From positions 1 to 8,725 of the forward strand of contig QHXE01000138.1 in assembly GCA_003222835.1 (NCBI GenBank): DNA of 8,725 nucleotides, given 5' to 3'. Origin of the DNA: Acidobacteriota bacterium (GTDB taxonomy: Bacteria > Acidobacteriota > Blastocatellia > Pyrinomonadales > Pyrinomonadaceae). Of this stretch, positions 1 through 6,556 are shown piece after piece (position 1 is the stretch's first letter; each line of letters begins with the position of its first letter). A model generated the notes under the pieces. The model had not been told where the DNA came from, did no database searches, and was given only the letters and a program-made list of their open reading frames with translations. The position numbers and the translations under genes are program-made.

Positions 1-1
1 C

Positions 2-1114
2 GAGATTGTTTCGTCGCAGCCGAGTATCTGCGGGGCCGCCGACACGCATCGCGACGACATCGCAATTTGGTTGTTTACCTCGGGCTCGACCGGGCATCCG
101 AAAGGCGCGGTGCACCTCCAGCACGATTTGCCTTACAACACCGAAGTATTTGCCAAGCGCGCGATGGGCGTGAACGAAAATGATCTGACGGTTTCTGTGC
201 CCAAGCTTTTCTTTGGTTATGCCACGGGGACGAACCTGCTGTTTCCGTTTGCCGTGGGCGGTACAACCGCGCTCTTTGCTGAGCGCGCGACGCCTGAGAA
301 AATGTTCCAAGCGATCGAACGTTATCGTCCGACAATACTCACGACGGTGCCGACAATGATCAACTCGATGCTGAATTTCGACGACGCGGGCGCTCATGAC
401 TTATCAAGCATTCGCTTTTGCTACTCGGCGGGCGAGGCTTTGCCAATTGAGCTTTATCATCGCTGGAAGGAAATGTTCGGCGTTGAGATTTGCGATGGCA
501 TCGGTTCGGCAGAGATGTTTCATATCTACATAACGAATCGGCCCGAAGACATAAAACCAGGCAGCCTGGGCCGCATCGTCGAGGGTTACGAAGCTAAGAT
601 CGTCGGTGCGGATGGCCATGAGTTATCAACCGGCGAAATGGGCACGTTGAAAATCAAAGGCGATTCGGCGGCGCTTTGTTATTGGAACGCGCATGAGAAA
701 TCGAAAGAAACCTTTGCCGGCGATTGGTGCACTACCGGCGATCAATTTCACCTCGATGAAGACGGTTATTATTGGTATCATGGCCGCACCGACGATATGC
801 TGAAAGTCAGCGGCGTCTTCGTCGCTCCGTCAGAAATCGAAAATTGCCTGCTTCAGCACGAAGCCGTATTGGAATGCGCCGTCGTTGGTCATGACGGCGG
901 CGATGGGCTGGTAAAACCAAAAGCCTTTATCGTTGCGCGCGAAAGCCATCAGCCAACCGATGCGCTTGCCGATGAAATCAAACAGTTCGTAAAATCCAAA
1001 ATCGCGCTTTACAAATACCCGCGCTGGATCGAATTCGTTCCGTCGCTGCCAAAGAACGATCGCGGCAAAGTCGATCGCAAATTACTTAGAGATCAAGGAG
1101 TAACCCCTTTATGA
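2..1114 (+). CDS. Benzoate-CoA ligase family acyl-CoA synthetase (5' partial)
   Basis: AMP-forming ligase of the ANL superfamily. It activates an (aromatic) carboxylate with ATP to an acyl-adenylate and then transfers it to CoA; the site is cytoplasmic. The frame is open to the window edge, so about 370 C-terminal residues are visible of a protein that is usually 510-530 aa; the missing N-terminus lies upstream. Visible motifs in order: the phosphate-binding loop SGSTGHPKG, FGYATGTNLLFPFAVGG, the benzoate-ligase-like DGIGSAEMFHIYITNRPED, the TTGD adenylate motif, the hinge GRTDDMLKVSGVFVAPSEIE, and near the end PKNDRGKVDRKLL with the conserved catalytic lysine. The DGIGS-E-FHI and DDMLKVSG signatures match BadA/HbaA-type ligases better than fatty-acyl or acetyl-CoA synthetases, but the exact acid cannot be read from sequence. 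An internal TTG at 71 is codon W-L-F inside the fold, not a start. The stop TGA overlaps the ATG of the downstream hydrolase by 4 nt, implying one mRNA. Confidence 0.93.
   Translation, partial: EIVSSQPSICGAADTHRDDIAIWLFTSGSTGHPKGAVHLQHDLPYNTEVFAKRAMGVNENDLTVSVPKLFFGYATGTNLLFPFAVGGTTALFAERATPEKMFQAIERYRPTILTTVPTMINSMLNFDDAGAHDLSSIRFCYSAGEALPIELYHRWKEMFGVEICDGIGSAEMFHIYITNRPEDIKPGSLGRIVEGYEAKIVGADGHELSTGEMGTLKIKGDSAALCYWNAHEKSKETFAGDWCTTGDQFHLDEDGYYWYHGRTDDMLKVSGVFVAPSEIENCLLQHEAVLECAVVGHDGGDGLVKPKAFIVARESHQPTDALADEIKQFVKSKIALYKYPRWIEFVPSLPKNDRGKVDRKLLRDQGVTPL
1095..1100 (+). promoter_or_regulatory. Shine-Dalgarno for the alpha/beta hydrolase
   Basis: AAGGAG lies 10 nt before the ATG at 1111 and within the last codons of the upstream ligase gene. 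A strong Shine-Dalgarno together with the ATGA stop/start overlap fixes the hydrolase start and supports coupled translation. Confidence 0.8.
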
Positions 1115-2736
1115 AAATTTCAATTCGTATACAGATGTTCGCTCTCATTCTCGCTCTCGGAAGTCTGTCGGTCACGCAGGCACAACAGAAGCTGAGTGGT
1201 TCATACACGATGACGATTGGACCTCAGATGATTGCGCAAGAGACCTTCACGATCACGCTGGATGCCAACGGCGGGATGGAAGCCGAAGCGGATGTGCAGT
1301 CTGGGCCGAATAAAGTTCACACCGTGACCAAGGCGACCAAAGCCGGACCGCAGTCTTTCGCCTTTACTGTGCCAGATCAGCCCGACACGACCGTGACCTT
1401 TAGCGGCGGCTCAGCCAAGATTTCAACCAAGGGGAAACCGGATCGCGAAGTCAACACCCAAGCAACCGTGGTTCTAGAAAACGGCCTTTGGCATCAAATC
1501 ATTTTCTTGCTGAAGCAATACGACGCCGCGCGCGGTGGCTCGCAGACTTTCAACGCTTTCCTTCCCAGCCAGACGGCAGAACTGCAGATCCAGCTCGAGC
1601 GAACCGAGACACCGACCGTGGACGTTAAGGGTTATCACGTCGCAACGGAGCACTACCGCGCGACGACCAGCCAGGGTGTGATCATCGAACTGTGGACTGA
1701 TAACGATCGTGTTCCGCTGGTTATTGGCGTGCCGACGCAGAACGTGAAGGTTGTTCGAACTGGATCCGAAGCACTCGGAGAAGTGTTGCTGCCAAAATCA
1801 ACGTCACCAACGAAGGTAGAAAATTTCACCAGCGAGGAAGTGAATTTCGCAAATGGCGATGTGAAACTTGCGGGAACGCTGACGCTGCCAAAAACCGGTA
1901 AAGGCCCATTTCCGGCAGCCGTGATCATTAGCGGATCCGGAAGCCAGGATCGCGATGGCATGATGGGAGTCTTCAATCTCTATAAGCTGGTGGCCGAAAG
2001 TTTATCTAATGCGGGAGTCGCCGTCCTGCGCGCCGATGATCGAGGAGTTGGAAAGAGCGTAATGCCCGATCTGAAACGTCCGACTTCTTATCGCGATCTG
2101 ATTAATGATAGCCGAGCAGCATTCGAGTATCTGACGCAACGCGGCGAAATAGATAAAACGCGAATCGCTCTGGTTGGACACAGCGAAGGCGCCGAGACTG
2201 CTTTGACGATTGCTTCCGAAGATCCACGAGTGGCGGCGATTGTTTTGTTGGCAGGGTCCGCGCGTCCGGTGGATCGCGTGGCCTTGGAACAATCGATCTA
2301 TCAGGCTGCCTTGCAGCGACCGATAGATCCGAACGACTCAAATAGTCTATCCGCAATCTCACAGACGATCCTCCAAAGGTTCGACGTGGCGCGTAATGAA
2401 AAGGCTCCGGCCTCGGGGCCAGATCGCGATGCCTGGTTTCGCGAGCACCTCAACAGCGACCCTTCAGCGTTGGCGCGACGAGTAAAATGCCCCGTGCTCA
2501 TCTTGAATGGCGAGCGCGACGCGCTGGTCCTGGCCCACAATGCAATCGAACTGGCCCAAGCACTAATCGCCGGCGGCAATAAGCAAGTGCGCCTGCGCAT
2601 TTTCCCAAATTTAACGCATGTGTTTACGCCCGCAAGTCTGGAAAAGAATGCGCCGTCGGATCAAGCGGTGATTGTTAGTGCGGAGATGCTTCAGACTGTG
2701 AGCGAGTGGGCATCAAAAACTTTGTCGAGTCACTAG
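1111..2736 (+). CDS. Secreted alpha/beta hydrolase (serine aminopeptidase S33 / EstD-like)
   Basis: A 541-aa exported serine hydrolase. Residues 1-24 look like a Sec signal peptide: K2/R6, a hydrophobic core FALILALGSL, then T-Q-A before QQ, with probable cleavage after A24. No lipobox cysteine is seen, so it is probably periplasmic or secreted and soluble. Residues about 25-240 form a polar, probably beta-rich N-terminal domain that I do not recognise. From about 243 a canonical alpha/beta hydrolase begins: the VNFANGDVKLAGTLTLP opening strands, the oxyanion-region ISGSGSQDRDG near 273, ADDRGVGKS near 309, the nucleophile elbow G-H-S358-E-G, Asp470 in LNGERDALV, and His503 in NLTHVF. The triad is therefore complete. 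Related proteins are esterases (EstD type) or peptidase-like hydrolases, and the substrate is unknown. The start is set by AAGGAG 10 nt upstream and a 4-nt overlap with the CoA ligase gene. Pairing an exported hydrolase with a cytoplasmic CoA ligase suggests, as inference, release of an ester-bound acid followed by activation. Confidence 0.9.
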   Translation: MKISIRIQMFALILALGSLSVTQAQQKLSGSYTMTIGPQMIAQETFTITLDANGGMEAEADVQSGPNKVHTVTKATKAGPQSFAFTVPDQPDTTVTFSGGSAKISTKGKPDREVNTQATVVLENGLWHQIIFLLKQYDAARGGSQTFNAFLPSQTAELQIQLERTETPTVDVKGYHVATEHYRATTSQGVIIELWTDNDRVPLVIGVPTQNVKVVRTGSEALGEVLLPKSTSPTKVENFTSEEVNFANGDVKLAGTLTLPKTGKGPFPAAVIISGSGSQDRDGMMGVFNLYKLVAESLSNAGVAVLRADDRGVGKSVMPDLKRPTSYRDLINDSRAAFEYLTQRGEIDKTRIALVGHSEGAETALTIASEDPRVAAIVLLAGSARPVDRVALEQSIYQAALQRPIDPNDSNSLSAISQTILQRFDVARNEKAPASGPDRDAWFREHLNSDPSALARRVKCPVLILNGERDALVLAHNAIELAQALIAGGNKQVRLRIFPNLTHVFTPASLEKNAPSDQAVIVSAEMLQTVSEWASKTLSSH

Positions 2737-2741
2737 TGCGG

Positions 2742-4172
2742 CTAATGCAATCGCTCTTCGAGGTTGTAATCGCGCAACCGTCTATAAAGTGTCGAAGGTG
2801 AAATCCCCAGCATCTGCGCCGCTTTGCCGCGATGCCATCCGGTTTGCTCTAACGCGGAGATAATCTGCTGTTTTTCTACGTCGCGCAGCGAACTCGAACC
2901 TGGCAAATTGCCCGAGTCCCCTCCGACAGATGAAGCTTGTCCGGCTGAAAACGGGGCGGTCGAAAATCCGCTTATGAACGGCGCCGCGCCGTTCGTGTTG
3001 CGAGCAACCTCCGGTGGCAACTCATTAGCCGTGATGCGGCCTTCGTTTGAAAGCAGGATCGCGCGCTCGAGACAGTTGCGAAGCTGGCGCACATTTCCGG
3101 GCCAACTGTAAGCGCCCATTTTGGCCTGCGCGTCCGGCATGACTGTGGGGGGATTCACGCCACCGAGCTGTTTCAAAATATGATTCGTCAGCGGTTCGAT
3201 GTCCTCAGGACGTTCACGCAAAGGGGCGAGATGAATCTGGAAGCTGTTGATGCGATAGAGCAGGTCGGCGCGAAACGATCCATTGCCTATGACGGAATCG
3301 AGATTGCGATTCGTGGCCGCAACGATGCGCACGTTGACTTCAACTTTGCGCACGCCGCCCACGCGGAAAAATGTGCGCGTTTCGATCGCGCGTAATAGTT
3401 TTGCTTGCAGGCTGGCCGGCAGTTCAGTTACTTCATCGAGAAACAGGGTGCCGCCATCGGCCAACTCAATCAGCCCGAGCTTGCGCGCCTTAGCACCGGA
3501 GAATGCGCCGGCTTCGTAGCCAAACAATTCCGATTCCAACAACGATTCCTGAAAGGCGGCGCAGTTGAGATCGATGAACGACCCGTTGGCGCGATTCGAT
3601 AGACGATGAATGGCCTGGGCGATCAATTCTTTGCCCGTGCCAGATTCGCCGGTAATCAAAACCGAGGTGTCTGATGGCGCGACGCGCTCGACCAAACGAA
3701 TCGCTTCGTTCATCGCCAGCGAACGGCTCACAATCTCCGGCACAGCGGATTGACGTTCGATCTGCGCTCGGAGCCGCTGATTAATAACCCGCAGGCTTCG
3801 CTTTTCAGCCGCCTGGCGTACGCGCACATCGAGTTCGTTGATGCTGTAAGGCTTCGTCAGATAGTCGTAAGCGCCGATTCGCATCGCCTCGACGGCGTTT
3901 TCAATCGTACCCTGACCGGTCAGCATGATCACCTCGGGCGGATTCGGCCGTTCATGAACGCGGCGCAAAAGCTCCATGCCATCCAGGTGCGGCATGTTGA
4001 TGTCGCACAACAACACGTCAACGTTTGTCTCTTCGAGTTTTCGCAGCGCGGCTTCGCCATCCGGCGCGACCTGCACGCGATAACCCAGGCGCTGCAATTC
4101 CTTCTGCAACACCAGACGCAAGTTGGCTTCGTCTTCGGCGATTAAGAGTCGCGCATCCCGCTGTTCGTTCAC
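2742..4172 (-). CDS. Sigma54-dependent NtrC-class response regulator
   Basis: A 476-aa transcription activator with the full NtrC/AtoC/ZraR layout. The receiver spans residues about 7-122, with acidic pocket E13/D14, phospho-acceptor D57 in CDINMP, switch T85 and K107. The sigma54-interaction AAA+ domain spans about 146-385: Walker A GESGTGKE 175-182, sigma54-contact loop GAFSGA 222-227, Walker B GGTLFLDE 240-247, candidate arginine fingers in FRADLLYRIN, and sensor II WPGNVRQLRN around 357-366. A Ser/Gly/Ala-rich linker of about 30 residues leads to a Fis-type HTH near 430-472 (GKAAQMLGISPSTLYRRL). It remodels sigma54-RNA polymerase at GG/GC promoters in response to phosphorylation. The partner is almost certainly the kinase encoded just upstream. 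The start is GTG at 4172, with GGAG 9 nt upstream and an in-frame TAA 9 nt before the GTG that excludes a longer protein. Oddities are GAFSGA instead of GAFTGA and VRQLRN instead of the usual VRELRN. Confidence 0.96.
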   Translation of the reverse strand: MNEQRDARLLIAEDEANLRLVLQKELQRLGYRVQVAPDGEAALRKLEETNVDVLLCDINMPHLDGMELLRRVHERPNPPEVIMLTGQGTIENAVEAMRIGAYDYLTKPYSINELDVRVRQAAEKRSLRVINQRLRAQIERQSAVPEIVSRSLAMNEAIRLVERVAPSDTSVLITGESGTGKELIAQAIHRLSNRANGSFIDLNCAAFQESLLESELFGYEAGAFSGAKARKLGLIELADGGTLFLDEVTELPASLQAKLLRAIETRTFFRVGGVRKVEVNVRIVAATNRNLDSVIGNGSFRADLLYRINSFQIHLAPLRERPEDIEPLTNHILKQLGGVNPPTVMPDAQAKMGAYSWPGNVRQLRNCLERAILLSNEGRITANELPPEVARNTNGAAPFISGFSTAPFSAGQASSVGGDSGNLPGSSSLRDVEKQQIISALEQTGWHRGKAAQMLGISPSTLYRRLRDYNLEERLH

Positions 4173-4181
4173 TGTTTGTTA

Positions 4182-4185
4182 CTCC
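4182..4185 (-). promoter_or_regulatory. Shine-Dalgarno for the response regulator
   Basis: GGAG on the minus strand sits 9 nt before the GTG at 4172. It begins 4 nt after the inner end of the 76-bp palindrome (4190-4265). The only good ribosome site for the regulator is therefore directly next to a potential long hairpin in the same transcript. It supports the GTG start. Confidence 0.65.
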
Positions 4186-4189
4186 GCAC

Positions 4190-4265
4190 AGTCAGTACCA
4201 CCTGCGGTAGCGGGTGGTTCTTGAGGACATGAATTACCCGCCCGCTACCGCAGGCGGTACTGACT
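4190..4265. repeat. 76-bp palindromic (REP/MITE-like) element at the kinase/regulator junction
   Basis: The left arm (4190-4217) and right arm (4238-4265) pair over 28 positions: 26 Watson-Crick pairs, one G-T (4215/4240) and one A-C (4200/4255), around a 20-nt loop (4218-4237). On the minus strand the A-C position becomes a U-G wobble. The core of each arm is CTGCGGTAGCGGG or its complement. Such length and identity cannot be explained by coding constraint, and the element straddles the kinase stop codon, which lies in the loop. It resembles dispersed palindromic elements of the REP/MITE kind. There is no transposase and no clear target-site duplication here. Only one copy is present, so dispersal elsewhere in the genome is an inference. 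Both arms and the loop would be transcribed in the kinase-regulator mRNA and could form a very stable hairpin. Confidence 0.85.
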
Positions 4266-6288
4266 CAGTCGCCACCGGCAACGTGATCGTAAACGTCGTC
4301 CCGACGCCCACCGTGGACCGCACGTCCAGGCGGCCACCATGATCAGATAAAATACCATAACAGACCGCGAGTCCCAGCCCCGTGCCCTGGCCCACATCTT
4401 TGGTCGTGAAGAAGGGATCGAATATCTTCGTCATGTCTTCGGGAGGGATTCCAATTCCGGAATCTTTGACTTCGACGAGCACGCGAGAGCGGGATTCAAT
4501 GGCGCGCAAAGTCAATTGTCCGCCTTCAGGCATCGCGTCGATGGCATTGGTGGCCAGCGCCAGAACGGCCTGTTGCAATTGGCCTATGTCGCCAGACACG
4601 CGAGGAAGATCCGGGGGAGCCTCGACATCGATTTGAATATTGTCGCCGCGTTGTTGATGGGCAACCAATCGGGCCGCGGCCTTGATGACTTCTGTAATGT
4701 CGACCGGGACGCGTTGTCCGGCTCGAAGACGGCTGAAATCCAGCAGTCCATTCGTGATTGTCTTGCAGCGAAAGGCTTCATCGCGAATTAAACCAAGGTA
4801 CTCGCGCAAATCTCCCGCGTCAGGCGAGTTGCTGAAGGCGCCTTCTTTGATTCGCTTCTCAAGCGACTCAGCACACGCCGCGATTGTCGCCAGTGGATTG
4901 TTGATTTCGTGCACGACGCCAGCGGCGAGTCGGCCGATGGCCGCCAGTTTCTCAGCGCGGGCAACCGCGCGATGTGCCTTGACGCGAATCGTGATGTTCT
5001 CGCCCACCGTGATGACATGCGAAACCTCTTTGCTTTCATCGGCGCGCATGGGAATCTTGCTGATCAGCCAGTGATGCGTTTCGCCGGATTTCGTTACGGT
5101 CTCCTGTTCGATTCGATGAATCTCGCCGGTGGCAAAGACTCTGCTGAACTCGCGTTCCAGTAAACCGCGACTCTGCTTTGTTAACACCTCGAAAATGTTC
5201 CGGCCCAAAACTTCGCCGCGTGGGAGACCCAGTTCGCCTAGTTCACGGTTTTTGTTCCACGCCACAATTCGATAGTTGCGATCGATTGCGTAAAGCGACA
5301 ACGGCAGCGAATCAATAATCGCTTCGGTGAAACGCTCCTGCATCTCGCCTTCCGCAGTGCGGCGATCGACTTCCTGGGCCAGAGTTGCCGCCGACTCGCG
5401 GGCCTTCAGATACATAGTCGAGATGTGCGCTGCAAATGCGCCCTGTTGCGCGGCGGCGTCAATCAGACGGCATTCATTCTTAGTGCAGTCTTGCGCCCTA
5501 CCGAAGGCGACGACCAACGCACCAAAATTCTTTCCGCCAAAACGAATCGGCGTCAGGTACTCCGTTTCGTGCTGCGCGTCGCGTATAAGAAACTCGCTGC
5601 TATTCGTCAGAAATGCGGGAGACCGGGAAGAACGCAGCCATTTTTCCAGACGTTCCAGATTGATTAGCGCAGCGTTGTCGGCGCTTCCTTCGCGATCGAA
5701 AACACAAACGGCCAGACCATGACCGTTATTCTCGACTGCACAGGCGCTGAGCGCGGCGTTTGTGCCTTCGTAAATTGCACCGGCGACCCGGCGCGCAACC
5801 TGTTCCGGCTCGAGCGTGCGCAGCAGACCGCGTCCCAGATCGGCCAGGAAGCTCAACTCGCGATTGCTGCCGATTAAGTCCGTTTCGCGCTGGGCGTCGC
5901 TCAAATGAGAGTTGACGCGAGAGATCAACTCGCCCGGACTGGACGGCTTGACTATGTAATCGTCCACACCCGCACTGAAAGCCTCGACCATTCTGCTTTC
6001 ACTCGAGTTGGCGGAGAACACGACTACCGGCAGTTGCCTCATCGCCGGTTGAGCGCGCAGCAAACGACATAACGCGAGTCCGTCAATTTCGGGAAGCTCG
6101 ACATCGAGCATCACTAGGTCACAAGTCTGCTTACGCAGCAAGCGCAACGCCGCGGGCGCGTCTCCTACTGCAATGGTGCGATGTCCGGCGCCTTCAAAGA
6201 CGCCGCGCAGATCTTCACGAATCGACGGTTCGTCGTCGACAATAAGCAGCGTGGCGCCGCCGGTTTGTTGAGTATTCAAAGCTGACAT
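4234..6288 (-). CDS. Soluble REC-GAF-PAS sensor histidine kinase
   Basis: A 684-aa kinase when started at the ATG at 6288; residue numbers use that start. The N-terminal receiver spans about 10-130, with D18/D19, phospho-acceptor D62 in MLDVELPEIDG, S92 and K114. A GAF-like region follows (about 145-300), then a short helical linker and a PAS domain (about 320-433). The HisKA has the H-box VVHEINNPLATI with His460. The HATPase has N581 (N box), DSGIGI (609-614), FDPFFTTK and GQGTGLGLA (about 634-642). There is no membrane segment, so it senses in the cytoplasm. The H-box type (HEINNPL) is that of NtrB/ZraS-like kinases, which partner NtrC-class regulators; one is encoded 61 nt downstream. The start is uncertain: a TTG at 6351 would add 21 basic, aromatic residues unlike a receiver, and neither start has a good Shine-Dalgarno. 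The last 9-10 residues (ESVPPAVAGG) come from the palindromic repeat, not from the kinase fold. Confidence 0.94.
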   Translation of the reverse strand: MSALNTQQTGGATLLIVDDEPSIREDLRGVFEGAGHRTIAVGDAPAALRLLRKQTCDLVMLDVELPEIDGLALCRLLRAQPAMRQLPVVVFSANSSESRMVEAFSAGVDDYIVKPSSPGELISRVNSHLSDAQRETDLIGSNRELSFLADLGRGLLRTLEPEQVARRVAGAIYEGTNAALSACAVENNGHGLAVCVFDREGSADNAALINLERLEKWLRSSRSPAFLTNSSEFLIRDAQHETEYLTPIRFGGKNFGALVVAFGRAQDCTKNECRLIDAAAQQGAFAAHISTMYLKARESAATLAQEVDRRTAEGEMQERFTEAIIDSLPLSLYAIDRNYRIVAWNKNRELGELGLPRGEVLGRNIFEVLTKQSRGLLEREFSRVFATGEIHRIEQETVTKSGETHHWLISKIPMRADESKEVSHVITVGENITIRVKAHRAVARAEKLAAIGRLAAGVVHEINNPLATIAACAESLEKRIKEGAFSNSPDAGDLREYLGLIRDEAFRCKTITNGLLDFSRLRAGQRVPVDITEVIKAAARLVAHQQRGDNIQIDVEAPPDLPRVSGDIGQLQQAVLALATNAIDAMPEGGQLTLRAIESRSRVLVEVKDSGIGIPPEDMTKIFDPFFTTKDVGQGTGLGLAVCYGILSDHGGRLDVRSTVGVGTTFTITLPVATESVPPAVAGG

Positions 6289-6381
6289 TCGAGGGAAGTT
6301 AAAGACATTCGGTCTGTGTCTGTATTCCACGCGCTTCAAAGTCGGAATCAAAGGCTTGAGGACAAAGCGCGAGCAGAGAGA

Positions 6382-6397
6382 CCGCAGATATTTGCGG
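6382..6397 (-). other. Small dyad in the kinase leader
   Basis: CCGCA (6382-6386) and TGCGG (6393-6397) form a 5-bp inverted repeat around an AT-rich 6-nt loop, about 100 nt before the ATG at 6288. It is short and could be chance. It is noted because it is the third dyad in the same leader. Confidence 0.25.
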
Positions 6398-6432
6398 CGG
6401 TTTCGGACTCAGGACAAGGGCGCTGGAATCAG

Positions 6433-6457
6433 CCGGCTAGTCGGAACCGACAGCCGG
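6433..6457 (-). other. GC-rich hairpin in the kinase leader
   Basis: CCGGCT (6433-6438) pairs with AGCCGG (6452-6457) and GTCGG (6440-6444) pairs with CCGAC (6447-6451), giving 11 pairs with a one-nucleotide bulge at 6439 and a tight loop. On the minus strand it lies in the leader downstream of the candidate promoter. There is no run of T after it in that direction, so it fits an mRNA structure better than an intrinsic terminator. On the plus strand only three T follow. Confidence 0.45.
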
Positions 6458-6473
6458 TTTGCGGGTAAAGGTT

Positions 6474-6494
6474 GAGTGGACCCGCGTGCCACTC
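6474..6494 (-). promoter_or_regulatory. Dyad next to the candidate transcription start
   Basis: A perfect 6-bp inverted repeat, GAGTGG N9 CCACTC, begins 5 nt past the candidate -10 box and covers the predicted start of transcription. It could be an operator or the first hairpin of the leader. Six-bp dyads arise by chance, so only the position makes it notable. Confidence 0.3.
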
Positions 6495-6499
6495 TTCCA

Positions 6500-6528
6500 A
6501 TTTGACGGTTCGAGGGGCGAGTTGTCAA
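6500..6528 (-). promoter_or_regulatory. Candidate sigma70-type promoter for the kinase-regulator operon
   Basis: On the minus strand a perfect TTGACA (6523-6528) is followed by a 17-nt spacer and TCAAAT (6500-6505), which matches four of six bases of TATAAT. Transcription would start near 6493, about 205 nt before the ATG at 6288. Location and direction fit the two-component operon. The consensus match is by eye only, and the weak -10 leaves room for doubt. Confidence 0.45.
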
Positions 6529-6556
6529 GAGTTTATTAAGATTTTGGTGGAATAGA

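Larger units (their letters stand above)
6289..6556 (-). other. Non-coding leader between the diguanylate cyclase and kinase genes
   Basis: This 268-nt stretch (205 nt if the TTG at 6351 is the kinase start) has no credible gene. Frames through it on both strands lack a ribosome site or a recognisable product. It holds a candidate sigma70-type promoter facing the kinase (6500-6528) and three dyads downstream of it (6474-6494, 6433-6457, 6382-6397). It is the only sizeable gap in the minus-strand cluster and most likely contains the kinase/regulator promoter and a structured 5' UTR. No U-tract follows the hairpins on the minus strand, so a classical terminator for the cyclase gene is not evident. 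Confidence 0.6.

Noticed and set aside
3750..4145. Long open frame antisense to the response regulator (131 codons)
   Set aside because: It lies fully opposite the conserved receiver coding sequence, has no ribosome site and no recognisable domain; typical shadow of high-GC third positions.
4190..4265. The palindrome as an intrinsic transcription terminator
   Set aside because: No T-run follows the stem on either strand, the stem is far longer than a normal terminator, and the co-directional regulator gene follows immediately.
4682..5722. Two antisense open frames of about 130 codons opposite the histidine kinase (4682-5074 and 5327-5722)
   Set aside because: The opposite strand encodes unmistakable HisKA, PAS and GAF sequence. 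The antisense products have low-complexity Arg/Ser-rich composition and no motif.
6288..6351. TTG at 6351 as the kinase start
   Set aside because: It adds 21 residues outside the receiver fold and has no Shine-Dalgarno. The ATG at 6288 puts the receiver near the N-terminus, although that start also lacks a clear Shine-Dalgarno, so this is only a preference.
6355..6364. CTTGAGGACA here repeats a 10-mer in the loop of the palindrome (4220-4229)
   Set aside because: Ten-base matches are expected by chance in a window of this size, and the flanking sequence does not match, so it is not a second copy of the element.
6471..6491. TGGCAC on the minus strand (6486-6491) as the -24 box of a sigma54 promoter for the kinase operon
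   Set aside because: The matching -12 element is absent: after five bases the sequence is TCCAC and not TTGC-like, so the invariant GC is missing.
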